Positions 16,612 to 24,719 of a stretch of 52,737 nucleotides of DNA are shown in pieces. The DNA lies in NCBI GenBank assembly GCA_028823175.1, contig JAPKBZ010000026.1, forward strand, positions 1 to 52,737. The letters run 5' to 3'. Each line of letters opens with the position of its first letter. The first letter of the stretch is position 1. The notes beneath the pieces were generated by a model. It made no database searches. It saw nothing but the letters and a program-made list of their open reading frames with translations, and was not told the DNA's origin. The DNA comes from Myxococcota bacterium (GTDB taxonomy: Bacteria; Myxococcota_A; UBA9160; UBA4427). The translations under genes were made by a program, and so were the position numbers.

Positions 16612-17706
16612 GTGAGCAGCAGTTTCGGAAAAGTCTTCAGGATCACCACCTTCGGCGAATCCCACGGAGGTGCGGTGGGCGTGGTGGTGGACGGCTGCCC
16701 CCCTCGCCTCGCCCTGGAAACGGCCGAGATCCAGGCCGACCTCGACCGCCGCAGGCCGGGCCAGAGCCGCCTGACCACGCCCCGCCAAGAGGACGACAAG
16801 GTCGAAATCGTCTCGGGCCTCTTCGAGGGGCGAACCCTCGGCTCCCCCATCGCCATGCTCGTCCGCAACCAGGACGCTCGCCCGGGCGCCTACGAGGAAA
16901 TGCGGGACCTCTACCGTCCCTCTCACGCCGATTACACCACCGAAGCCAAATACGGCCTGCGGGCCTGGCACGGCGGCGGCCGCTCGAGCGCCCGGGAAAC
17001 CATCGGCCGGGTGGCCGGCGGCGCCATTGCGCGCAAATTTCTGCGCGAAGTGGCCGGCATCGAAATCGTGGCCTGGGTCCAGCGGGTCCAGGACGTCGAC
17101 GCCAAAGTCGACCTGGAAAACGTAAGCGTCGAACAGGTCGACGAGAGCCTCGCCCGCTGCCCCGATGGCGAGGCCTCGGAACGCATGATCGAGCGCATCG
17201 ACGCCGTGCGGCGCAAGGGTGATTCCGTGGGCGGCGTGGTGGAGTGCGTCGCTCGGAGCGTTCCCCCCGGCCTCGGGGAGCCGATCTTCGAAAAGCTCGA
17301 CGCCGATCTCGCCAGTGCGATGCTTTCACTGCCCGCCGCCAAGGGCTTCGAAGTGGGCAGCGGTTTCGGGGGCGTCGCCCTCACGGGGAGCGAACACAAC
17401 GACCCCTTCGTGCCCGGGGACGCGGGGCGGCCACGGACCCCGAGCAATCGCTCGGGCGGCATCCAGGGTGGCATCTCCAACGGCGAGCCCATCATCCTGC
17501 GCGTGGCCTTCAAGCCCACGGCGACGATTCGCACCGAGCAGGACACGGTTTCCCGGGACAACCAGCCCGTCAAGCTCGCCGCCAGCGGTCGCCATGACCC
17601 GTGCGTTCTGCCGCGCGCAGTGCCCATCGTCGAATCGATGGTGGCCCTAGTGCTCGCCGACCACTGGCTTCGCCAACGAGCGGTCGACGTTCTACCGGAT
17701 CTCTAG
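16612..17706 (+). CDS. aroC: chorismate synthase
   Basis: 364 residues. It converts EPSP to chorismate with reduced FMN, ending the shikimate pathway. Family signatures are complete: [18 protein letters not shown] near 15, [19 protein letters not shown] near 45, [20 protein letters not shown] near 108-127, and [17 protein letters not shown] then [16 protein letters not shown] near 250-295. The invariant His in ESHGG and in GRHDPC near 330 are present. It starts with GTG at 16612 behind AAAGGGG. It is upstream of a luciferase-like gene with 44 bases between, probably not functionally related. Confidence 0.97.
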   Translation: MSSSFGKVFRITTFGESHGGAVGVVVDGCPPRLALETAEIQADLDRRRPGQSRLTTPRQEDDKVEIVSGLFEGRTLGSPIAMLVRNQDARPGAYEEMRDLYRPSHADYTTEAKYGLRAWHGGGRSSARETIGRVAGGAIARKFLREVAGIEIVAWVQRVQDVDAKVDLENVSVEQVDESLARCPDGEASERMIERIDAVRRKGDSVGGVVECVARSVPPGLGEPIFEKLDADLASAMLSLPAAKGFEVGSGFGGVALTGSEHNDPFVPGDAGRPRTPSNRSGGIQGGISNGEPIILRVAFKPTATIRTEQDTVSRDNQPVKLAASGRHDPCVLPRAVPIVESMVALVLADHWLRQRAVDVLPDL

Positions 17707-17750
17707 AGAAGACCCCAGCGATCACTTGAACGAACCAGGGAGCTGCATCC

Positions 17751-18755
17751 ATGAAATTTGGTGTTCTCCAATTCTTTAGCTGGCCCGGACGCAGAAACTC
17801 CCTGGAAGTGGTCTACCAGCGCGCGCTCGATCGCATCGAGGTCATGGACCGCACGGGGTACGACGCGGTCTGGCTCGCCGAGCACCACTTCACCGACTAC
17901 AGCGTCTGCCCCTCGGTCCACATGATGGGCATGCACATCGCGTCGCGAACCAAAAACCTGCGCATCGGCACCGCGGTCTCGCTCGCCGCCCTCTACCACC
18001 CCCTGCGCCTAGCCGAGGAGGTCGCCCTCCTCGACGTGCTCAGCGGAGGCCGGGTCAACTGGGGGGCGGGGCGCGGCTTCGACCCCTCGGAGTTCAAAGC
18101 TTTCGGAATCCCGCCCGAGGAAAGCGCGGATCGCTTTCGCGAGGCCGTCGACATCGTTGTCGAGTCCTGGCGCAGCGAGCGACTCAACTGGCAGGGCAAG
18201 TACTGGTCCTTCGAGGACGTCGAGGTCCTCCCCAAGCCCAAGCAATCCCCGCACCCGCCGGTCTGGGTCGCGGCCTCGTCCCTGCCCGCCATCGATTGGG
18301 CCGCCGAGCGCGGCTACACGATCATGATGGATCCGCACTCGACTCATAACGATATCGCCAATAAACACGATCACTACCGCCAGGCCCTGACGGGCCACGG
18401 CCACGACGGCGCGGGAAGAGAGATCCCCATGGCGCGCTTCATCGCCGTGGCCGAGAGCGAAGCCCAAGCCGAGGAAATCGCCCGCAGCGGCGCCTCCTGG
18501 ACCGTCGGCGCCTATTTCAACCCCAGCAAATCCGCCGGCTTCCCCAAAAAAACGGACACGATGCTCATCGAGCCCGGAGCGGACCCCGTCCAGCGCTACC
18601 TCGACGGCGTGGTCATCTACGGAACCCCGGAAAGAGTCGTCGATCAACTCCAGGCCCTGAGCGAGGAGATGAGCCTCAACTACCTGCTCTGCGCCCCGCT
18701 CAGCCACGGCTCCTTCGAGCTCTTCACCGAGCGCGTGCTGCCCAAATTTCTCTGA
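17751..18755 (+). CDS. luciferase-like (LLM) flavin-dependent oxidoreductase
   Basis: 334 residues with the bacterial luciferase TIM barrel. LAEHHFTDYSVCPSVHMM near 44 holds the conserved His pair, IGTAVSLAALYHPLRLAEE near 75 contacts flavin, LSGGRVNWGAGRGFDPSEFK near 100 is the family core, and PPVWVAASSLPAIDWAAERG near 170 closes the pocket. Enzymes of this fold use reduced FMN plus oxygen, or F420. Because this window also makes the F420 chromophore (cofGH), an F420 enzyme is possible, but the EHHF-type pocket is closer to the FMN monooxygenases. It starts at an ATG nine bases after GGGAGC. Confidence 0.9.
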   Translation: MKFGVLQFFSWPGRRNSLEVVYQRALDRIEVMDRTGYDAVWLAEHHFTDYSVCPSVHMMGMHIASRTKNLRIGTAVSLAALYHPLRLAEEVALLDVLSGGRVNWGAGRGFDPSEFKAFGIPPEESADRFREAVDIVVESWRSERLNWQGKYWSFEDVEVLPKPKQSPHPPVWVAASSLPAIDWAAERGYTIMMDPHSTHNDIANKHDHYRQALTGHGHDGAGREIPMARFIAVAESEAQAEEIARSGASWTVGAYFNPSKSAGFPKKTDTMLIEPGADPVQRYLDGVVIYGTPERVVDQLQALSEEMSLNYLLCAPLSHGSFELFTERVLPKFL

Positions 18756-18777
18756 TACGAGGCCCGCGCCCAGGATC

Positions 18778-19218
18778 TCAGGGGAGCAGGACGAAGCCCG
18801 CGAAGACCGCGACCCCGGCGGCGAGGGCCGCCCACAACCCGAGCCACCCGTGAAGCGCGACCGCGCCGCTCTCTCCCCGAGAAATCCGCCACCCCAGGAA
18901 CCCCGCGGCCAGCAGCAGCCCGCCGGCCAGCAGCGCCAGCCCCCCGTGCAGAGTCCGCAGCGGAGCCCAGTCTCGGAGGAAAAACGCGGAGAGCGGACCG
19001 CTCAGCAAGCCCAATGCCCCGAGCAAGACCGCGGGCCGAGCCAGGGCCAGGTGGCGGGCCAAGGCGCCCGGTGGCTTCGGAGCGCCCTGCTGGCGGCGGC
19101 GGCGCAGGCCCAGCCCCGCGCGTAGGGCCAAGAAGATCAGCGCCACGGCGACCGCCATGGCGGCGGGGTGGCCGTAGGCGAGGAGACGAACCAGAGGATC
19201 GTAGCCGGTGGGATCCAC
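18778..19218 (-). CDS. four-helix membrane protein resembling DUF4079
   Basis: 146 residues with four hydrophobic helices (about 10-34, 58-78, 88-108 and 122-144). Conserved-looking His residues sit at helix starts: YGHPAAM near 16, LRTLHGGLAL near 89 and ALHGWLGLWAAL near 120. That pattern of single His residues in a small four-helix protein resembles the DUF4079 / cytochrome b561-like family, in which they would bind heme. The assignment is by pattern only. It starts 10 bases after the CinA-type gene on the same strand, so they are probably co-transcribed. Confidence 0.68.
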   Translation of the reverse strand: MDPTGYDPLVRLLAYGHPAAMAVAVALIFLALRAGLGLRRRRQQGAPKPPGALARHLALARPAVLLGALGLLSGPLSAFFLRDWAPLRTLHGGLALLAGGLLLAAGFLGWRISRGESGAVALHGWLGLWAALAAGVAVFAGFVLLP

Positions 19219-19228
19219 GGCCCTGTCC

Positions 19229-19954
19229 CTACTCGACCCGGAAGATGATTTCGCTCGCCAGTCGGCGGCGGAGCGAGTCGCTGGCGCGTTTCAAATAGTC
19301 GGAATCCCGGGATTCCAGGGTCAGCATCACGCGATAGTCGGGTTCGCCGATCTTCGGGTAGGAGCCCAACATCAACTCGGAGAATTCCCGCAAGAGATCG
19401 TTGAGATCCTCGGCGATATCGCTCTCGTGACGAGTCACAAAAAATCGGGTCAGGTGAATCGGCACGCCGGCGAAGCGATCGCGGATCGAGAGAAATTTTT
19501 TCTCAAAGAGCTGGGGGATACCCGGCAGGATATGAACGTTCTCGACCACGACCACGGGAAACCACAAATCGCTGACGTCGATGACGTTGGCGCCCTCGGG
19601 CATCAGCGCCATCTTCCGCATCGCATCGTTGAGCGGTTCCTTCTGGGCGCGCTCGATGCGTGCGCAGATCTGCGGATCGAGTCGCAAGGCCTGATCAAAG
19701 GCCTTCGCGATGGATTCCATAGTGACATCGTCGTGGGTTGGGCCGATCCCCCCCGAAGTAAAGACGTAGTCGTAGTCCGCGCTGAAGCGCCGGGTCTCTT
19801 CGGCGATGACCTCCACGATGTCGGGGATCACCAGGATACGCTCGAGATCGACGCCGAGTTCCCGGAGCTGGGTCGCCAGAAAAGGCGAATTGGTATCGAC
19901 GATTTTCCCGGAGAGAATTTCGTTCCCAATAATCAGCAGGCCGGCTGTGGGCAT
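19229..19954 (-). CDS. CinA N-terminal (MoaB/Mog-type) domain protein
   Basis: 241 residues. AGLLIIGNEILSGKIVDTN at the start and YVFTSGGIGPTHDDVTMESI near 64 are the hallmarks of the molybdopterin-binding fold found in CinA and in the N-terminal half of human FLAD1. ENVHILPGIPQLFEKKF near 140 is the third signature. The deamidase domain of full-length CinA is missing, so this is the short, single-domain form. Members have been linked to NAD or FAD nucleotide recycling (pyrophosphatase). It is divergent from the ferredoxin gene, with about 90 bases between. Confidence 0.88.
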   Translation of the reverse strand: MPTAGLLIIGNEILSGKIVDTNSPFLATQLRELGVDLERILVIPDIVEVIAEETRRFSADYDYVFTSGGIGPTHDDVTMESIAKAFDQALRLDPQICARIERAQKEPLNDAMRKMALMPEGANVIDVSDLWFPVVVVENVHILPGIPQLFEKKFLSIRDRFAGVPIHLTRFFVTRHESDIAEDLNDLLREFSELMLGSYPKIGEPDYRVMLTLESRDSDYLKRASDSLRRRLASEIIFRVE

Positions 19955-20044
19955 GGCCCCATCCTATCGAACGCGGGGCAAAGCCCCAAACCCGCTCGAC
20001 GCCGCCCGGAGGCGGAGGGCCGGGGGGTCGCTTATCCTCCGGCG

Positions 20045-20335
20045 ATGCACGCGCTGATTCGGTTTCTCCCCTCCGAGCGAACGGTCCGGGTCTCTCGGGG
20101 CACGAGCCTGCTCGAGGCCGCCCGGGAGGCGGGGCTGCCCGTCGCCCAAACCTGCACCGGCGAGGGCATCTGCGCGCGTTGCGGAATGGAAATTCTCGCC
20201 GGCGGCGAAGATCTGGCGCCGGAGAGCGACGCCGAGGCGCGGGCCAAGGCGCGCAACCGGATCGAGGCCAAGCTTCGCCTGTCCTGCCTGCTCAAGGCGG
20301 ACCGCGACCTCACCGTGACTGCCCCGTACTGGTAG
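20045..20335 (+). CDS. [2Fe-2S] ferredoxin, adrenodoxin-like cysteine spacing
   Basis: 96 residues from the ATG at 20045. The open frame runs back over the divergent gene but has no coding character there. IRFLPSERTVRVSRGTSLLE is the ubiquitin-like first hairpin. The cluster cysteines are in CTGEGICARC (C-x5-C-x2-C, residues 37, 43, 46) with the fourth at CLLK near 81. The x5 spacing is that of the adrenodoxin/Isc-type ferredoxins rather than the plant x4 type. It would act as a soluble one-electron carrier. The next gene begins 10 bases after its stop and shares the Shine-Dalgarno region. Confidence 0.92.
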   Translation: MHALIRFLPSERTVRVSRGTSLLEAAREAGLPVAQTCTGEGICARCGMEILAGGEDLAPESDAEARAKARNRIEAKLRLSCLLKADRDLTVTAPYW

Positions 20336-20345
20336 GAGGCAAAGC

Positions 20346-20714
20346 TTGACTGTCCGCGACGGGATCATCGTGATCGACCACGGCAGCCGCCAACCGGCGG
20401 CCAATCAGCTCGTTGTTCAAGTGGCCGCCCGGGTTCAGGCCCGGCGACCCGGCGGAATCGTGACATACGCGCATATGGAGATGGCCCCGCCGAGCCTCGA
20501 GGAAGCCCTCCGGGCCTGCCTCGATCGCGGCGCCGAGCGAATTCTCGTCTTGCCCTATTTCCTGGGTCCGGGTCGGCACACCCGGGAAACGATCCCCGAA
20601 CTCGTGGCGGCCCTCTGCGAAAAACACCCGGGGCTCGAGGTTCAGGTCGCCGGGCCCCTGGGTGAACACGAAAAGCTCATCGATGTGCTTTTGGAGCGCG
20701 CCGGACAGATTTAG
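20346..20714 (+). CDS. CbiX/SirB-like short chelatase
   Basis: 122 residues, the single-domain (CbiX-short) length. GIIVIDHGSRQPAANQLV near 6 carries the metal-binding His, and LVLPYFLGPGRHTRETIPEL near 67 the second His. These enzymes insert cobalt or iron into sirohydrochlorin for B12 or siroheme. The start is a TTG at 20346 with an ideal AGGAGG six bases upstream; no ATG is available. The ribosome site overlaps the ferredoxin stop region, so the two are translationally coupled. No other tetrapyrrole gene lies nearby, so the metal is undetermined. Confidence 0.88.
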   Translation: MTVRDGIIVIDHGSRQPAANQLVVQVAARVQARRPGGIVTYAHMEMAPPSLEEALRACLDRGAERILVLPYFLGPGRHTRETIPELVAALCEKHPGLEVQVAGPLGEHEKLIDVLLERAGQI

Positions 20715-20780
20715 CCGTGGGGACGAAGGCGAGGAACCGACCTCCCTCGGAAAGCAAGCACGGCCAAGCGGCTCGCGCCC

Positions 20781-21323
20781 TCAGCCCGCAAGCGCGTACC
20801 AGTAGAGAGCCGCCACCACGAGGGCGTGGTCGATGGCCCCGTCGGCGAGCAGCCGGGGCAGATCCTCGGCGGGAATCAACTCGACGACGGTCTCCTCGGT
20901 GGCCGAATTTCGGATCGCCGCCACCGGCTTCACCCCGCGCATGACGAAAGTGTGGCAGCGGTTGCCGAAGACCGCCGGGTTTGGATTCGCGGCGCCCAGG
21001 GGCTCGGGCGAAGCTCCGGCATAACCCGTCTCTTCGAGGAGTTCCCGGGCCGCGGCCGCGGCGGGGTTCTCGCCGGGGTCCACCATCCCACCGGGAATCT
21101 CCAGGGTGACCGCGCGCGCGCCGTGGCGATATTGGCGCACCATGACGATTTCACCCGCCTCGGTCACGGGGACGACATTCACCCAATCCTCGGCATCGAT
21201 CCGGTAGAAGGTGTGGCTCTCCCCCGAGTGCGGAGAGCGGGCCGGGGCTCGGGCCAGGCGAAAAACGCGGCAATCGTGAAGGTTTTCCGGCTCTTCGTGG
21301 ATCCAGGCCTTGGGGCGGGTCAT
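20781..21323 (-). CDS. Nudix hydrolase, ADP-ribose pyrophosphatase-like
   Basis: 180 residues. The Nudix box is complete: GGMVDPGENPAAAAARELLE followed by ETGY (G-x5-E-x7-REUxEExGU), near residues 77-100. The preceding IVMVRQYRHGARAVTLEIPG is typical of the ADP-ribose/NDP-sugar pyrophosphatase branch. The N-terminal segment has the dimer strand of that branch. It hydrolyses a nucleoside diphosphate linked to another group, with Mg2+ bound by the Glu residues of the box. Its stop is convergent with the CbiX-like gene and its start divergent from the CLC gene. Confidence 0.92.
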   Translation of the reverse strand: MTRPKAWIHEEPENLHDCRVFRLARAPARSPHSGESHTFYRIDAEDWVNVVPVTEAGEIVMVRQYRHGARAVTLEIPGGMVDPGENPAAAAARELLEETGYAGASPEPLGAANPNPAVFGNRCHTFVMRGVKPVAAIRNSATEETVVELIPAEDLPRLLADGAIDHALVVAALYWYALAG

Positions 21324-21419
21324 TGCCCGGGAGCTTAACCCAGACCCGCCGCCGGACGGCGTCCCGGAAGCGGGCTAAGATGCGCCGCGCCCGATTCTGG
21401 GCCCCTTGGGTAGCCCTCA

Positions 21420-23498
21420 ATGCATGACCCCGCCGCCGATCGCAGCCAGCTCTTTCAGCGTGGTGGCCACCTCTTCATGGTGGTGGCTGCGATTTTCACC
21501 GGTCTCGCCGGCGCCCTGGGTGCGGTCGCCTTTCGGCTCATGATCCGCAGCGTTCAGGCCGGCGCCTGGGGCGGGATCGAGGGGCTCCAGCAAATGGTTC
21601 AGACCGGCCTGCTCGCCGAGCCCGAGGACCCCATCGAAGCCGCCCAGCACCTGGCCTGGGGGTGGCGGGTCGCCGTACCCACCCTCGGCGGGCTCCTCGT
21701 CGGCCCGCTGATCTACTTCTTCGCTCGCGAAGCCCGGGGGCACGGGGTTCCCGAAGTCATGAAGGCCGTGGCTCTGCGCGGCGGCGTGATCCGCGGCCGG
21801 ATCGTCGCCATCAAGGCGGTCGCCTCCTCTCTCTCGATCGGAACCGGGGGCTCGGTGGGTCGGGAGGGACCCATCGTCCAAATCGGCTCGGCCTTCGGCT
21901 CATTTCTCGGCCAGGTCCTCAACCTCAACACCATGGGCATTCGAACCCTGGTGGGCTGCGGCGCCGCAGCCGGGATCTCGGCGACCTTCAACGCCCCCAT
22001 CGCCGGAGCCATCTTTGCCGCAGAAATCATTGTCGGCCACTTCGCGGTGACTCAGTTCACTCCCATCGTCATCTCGTCGGTGGTCGCCACTGTGGCCTCG
22101 CGTTTTTTCCTGGGCAATTACCCCGCCTTCAAGGTTCCGGACTACCAGATCGTCAGCCCCTTCGAACTGCTCCCCTACCTCGCCGCGGGCGTGCTCGCCG
22201 GGCTCGTCGCCGTCGCCTTCATCCGCACGCTCTCCTTCTCCGAAATGGCTTTTGAACGCCTGCGCATGCCCGAATACCTCAAGGCCGCCGTGGGGGGTGC
22301 CGCCGTGGGTCTGATCGGCCTGCAACTCCCCCAGGTACTCGGCGTCGGCTACAGCACGATTTCCCTGGCCCTGGCCGGGACGCTCTCTGCCGTGACCATG
22401 GCCGCCCTGGTGGCGACCAAGATCGTCGCCACCTCGGTCACCATCGGCTCGGGCGGCTCGGGCGGTGTCTTTGCCCCCTCGCTCTTCCTGGGGGCGATGC
22501 TCGGAGGCGTCGTGGGGACCCTGGTATCCGAATACTTCCCCGGCGCGACGGCCTCTTCGGGGGCCTATGCCCTGGTCACGATGGGGGCGGTGGTGGCCGC
22601 CACTACCCATGCGCCTATCAGCGCGATCATCATCATCTTCGAGCTCACCCAAGCCATCGATATCATTCCCGCGCTGATGAGCGCTTGCGTGGTCAGCAGC
22701 CTGGTCTCGCAGCTCCTCTCCCGGGATTCCATCTACACCTCAAAGCTCCGCCGCCAGGGCGTCAACCTCGAGGAAACCACCGACCCCAACGTTCTCAAGT
22801 CGCTCTACGTCCGGGACGTCATCGATGAAGCGCCGGAAGTCATCTCGGAGTCCGCGAATTTTCAGGCCATTCTTGATCTCGTGGTTCAGAGCGATCACGC
22901 CCAGTTCTTCGTCACCAACAAGGAGGGCCTGCTGCTCGGTGCCATCTCGCTCTCGGAGGTCCGGAGGCTGATCTATGAACAAGAGGCCCTCCGGCACCTC
23001 GTGGTCGCCGGCGATCTAGTGGATACGCGCCATCCGTCGGCCACCCCCGACGACGATCTTGCCGTGGTCATGAAGATTTTTAGCGGAACACGCCTGGAAG
23101 AGGTCGCCGTCGTCGACCCCGCCGATCCCGGGCGGCTGCTCGGCACGGTCAGTGAGAAGGCGATCACCGAGATCAGCCAAACCGAGCAACTCCGGCGCGA
23201 TCTGGCCGGCGGCTTCTCGAGCAGCATGACCGCGGTGGGCCGGGGCAAGACCGTCGACCTAGGCGACGGTTACTGGCTGCGGGAAATCATGGTTCCCGCC
23301 TACATGATCGGAAAAAATCTCGCCGAGCTCGCCGTCCGCGAACGCACAGGGGTCCAGGTAGTGCTGGCCCGGAGCCGCCCAATGGAAGGGGGCGGCAAGA
23401 TTCGCGTGGTCGGTGCGGTGGACCAGTTTGAGGAAGGGGAAACCCTAATCGTCGCTGGGAGCCTTGAGGGGCTCAACGAACTCGAGCGGCATCGCTAG
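21420..23498 (+). CDS. CLC-family chloride/proton transporter with CBS and RCK-C domains
   Basis: 692 residues. Residues 20-440 are the CLC membrane domain: RGHGVPEVMKAVALRGG near 104 (the GSGIP site, here with His for Ser), GTGGSVGREGPIVQIG near 140 with the gating glutamate of GREGP, and GSGGSGGVFAPSLFLGAMLG near 344. The site equivalent to the inner proton glutamate (Glu203 of E. coli ClC) appears to be Ile in FAAEIIV. Two CBS domains follow (about 460-605), then a TrkA-C/RCK-C-like domain (about 615-690, IMVPAYMIGKNLAELAVRE). The soluble part suggests gating by a nucleotide or other ligand. Direction and coupling cannot be read from sequence. Confidence 0.92.
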   Translation: MHDPAADRSQLFQRGGHLFMVVAAIFTGLAGALGAVAFRLMIRSVQAGAWGGIEGLQQMVQTGLLAEPEDPIEAAQHLAWGWRVAVPTLGGLLVGPLIYFFAREARGHGVPEVMKAVALRGGVIRGRIVAIKAVASSLSIGTGGSVGREGPIVQIGSAFGSFLGQVLNLNTMGIRTLVGCGAAAGISATFNAPIAGAIFAAEIIVGHFAVTQFTPIVISSVVATVASRFFLGNYPAFKVPDYQIVSPFELLPYLAAGVLAGLVAVAFIRTLSFSEMAFERLRMPEYLKAAVGGAAVGLIGLQLPQVLGVGYSTISLALAGTLSAVTMAALVATKIVATSVTIGSGGSGGVFAPSLFLGAMLGGVVGTLVSEYFPGATASSGAYALVTMGAVVAATTHAPISAIIIIFELTQAIDIIPALMSACVVSSLVSQLLSRDSIYTSKLRRQGVNLEETTDPNVLKSLYVRDVIDEAPEVISESANFQAILDLVVQSDHAQFFVTNKEGLLLGAISLSEVRRLIYEQEALRHLVVAGDLVDTRHPSATPDDDLAVVMKIFSGTRLEEVAVVDPADPGRLLGTVSEKAITEISQTEQLRRDLAGGFSSSMTAVGRGKTVDLGDGYWLREIMVPAYMIGKNLAELAVRERTGVQVVLARSRPMEGGGKIRVVGAVDQFEEGETLIVAGSLEGLNELERHR

Positions 23499-23505
23499 CC
23501 GACTC

Positions 23506-23580
23506 ACCTCAGTGGGCTGCATCTCAGTGGGCTGCATCACGGTGGGCTGCATCTCAGTGGGCTGCATCTCGGTGCCCTGT
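23506..23580. repeat. 15-bp tandem repeat, five units
   Basis: Units of the form ATCTCAGTGGGCTGC run from 23506 to 23580. The second and fourth copies are identical, the first and third differ by one or two bases, and the fifth by several. It starts eight bases after the CLC stop. The length is a multiple of three and the unit can be read as SVGCI repeats, but the array lies outside both flanking genes. Confidence 0.85.
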
Positions 23581-23600
23581 CGAAAACCCCGCCCGGGAGC

Positions 23601-24515
23601 CTACTCGAGCCTCAGCCCGATCCCCTCGGCTCCGGGGCTCACCGTTACGGGCGCCGTCGTCGCGGGATCGCGGGCGTCCCGGGTCATGGCATCGCCGTCG
23701 GCGTCGAGGCGAGCCGTCAGCCCGAGCGATCCCTCGAAGCGGACGCCGGGCATCATCACCTGATCGGGGCCGATCTCGAAGGCGAGGGGGAAACTCGGGC
23801 GGGAAATGCGCAGCACCGCCACCGGCGGGCCACCGCTTACCCCGAGCCGACGAGCGATCACGAACAGCGTTCCCTCGGACGACTTCCCGGGGGCGGCGAG
23901 TTCGATGATCCCGCGGACCGAAGCCCCACCCCGCCCTCCGCTCGGCGCAGAGGCGGCCGGCGACCGGGTGGCCGAGGCGGAGCCCAGTTGTAACTCGACC
24001 CCCGCCATTCCCGGGGCCACCGCCAGCGGGCCCCGGGTGGCCGGATCGTCCGGACCCCGGGTCATCGCGTCGCCATCGCTATCCAAGCGCGCGGAGAGCG
24101 ACATCGGCCCCTCGAACGCCGTCCCCGGCATCATGACTTGGTCGGGGCCGATCTCGAAGGCGAGGGGGAAACTCGGGCTCGGAACGCGCAAAACCGCGAG
24201 CGGAGGGCCTCCGGCCACCCCCTGGCGACGCGCGATGATAAAAAGCGTACCCGAACGCTGAGAGAGCCCAGGCGCCAGACTCACGCGACCCCTCACCGCG
24301 GCACCGGACCGTCCCGAGGTGCTGGCAACGGGCGAGCGCGACGCCATCGCGCCCGGAGCCGGAGCCGTCTCCTCCTCGGGAGCCGGGAAAATCCGAGACA
24401 GATCCGGCTGGCGGGGTTGTTCCCCGGGCACGAAGGGGGCGATATTCCGGTCGCATGCCACGCTCCCCATCAGGAGACCGAGCAAAACCGCGAGCTTGAT
24501 GAACTTTTCAACCAT
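23601..24515 (-). CDS. lipoprotein with two tandem CycH/CcmI-type Ig-like domains
   Basis: 304 residues from the ATG at 24515. The N-terminus FIKLAVLLGLLMGSVAC is a lipoprotein signal with a slightly loose lipobox (SVAC). A Pro/Glu linker precedes two copies of a roughly 105-residue domain: VRGRVSLAPGL...GTLFIIARRQG...PPLAVLRVPS...FPLAFEIGPDQVMMPG...LSARLDSDGDAMTR. That pattern matches the C-terminal Ig-like domain of cytochrome c maturation proteins CcmI/CycH, which holds apocytochrome c. Here it stands free of the usual TPR and heme-lyase parts and is duplicated. Two copies on one lipid anchor suggest a periplasmic binding or chaperone role. Divergent from thiC. Confidence 0.8.
   Translation of the reverse strand: MVEKFIKLAVLLGLLMGSVACDRNIAPFVPGEQPRQPDLSRIFPAPEEETAPAPGAMASRSPVASTSGRSGAAVRGRVSLAPGLSQRSGTLFIIARRQGVAGGPPLAVLRVPSPSFPLAFEIGPDQVMMPGTAFEGPMSLSARLDSDGDAMTRGPDDPATRGPLAVAPGMAGVELQLGSASATRSPAASAPSGGRGGASVRGIIELAAPGKSSEGTLFVIARRLGVSGGPPVAVLRISRPSFPLAFEIGPDQVMMPGVRFEGSLGLTARLDADGDAMTRDARDPATTAPVTVSPGAEGIGLRLE
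23764..24178. repeat. near-identical DNA segments of the duplicated domain
   Basis: Positions 23764-23800 and 24142-24178 are identical over 37 bases and lie 378 bases (126 codons) apart in the same frame. Flanking sequence is also similar. The identity at silent positions shows that the domain duplication is recent or is kept alike by gene conversion. Confidence 0.85.
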
Positions 24516-24719
24516 GGATTCCAACCTACCCCTGGACCCCCGCCCATTATCTGTGGGTCGCACAAGCCAAGCATAGTCGCGAATGGTCAACCCGCCCCAA
24601 AAAAAGCGTCTGACTGGCGTCCCCGGGCCTGTCTCCGGAGCGCGTCCAAATCGCGCGTGATAGGGTATTCGGGCAGGGCATCCCGCAAGGACCCCCACGA
24701 ACCCGAGAGGAATCCCTCC

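Noticed and set aside
24516..24719. TPP riboswitch before thiC
   Set aside because: I searched for the conserved CTGAGA and ACCC...GGGT-type elements and found none in the 204 bases available.
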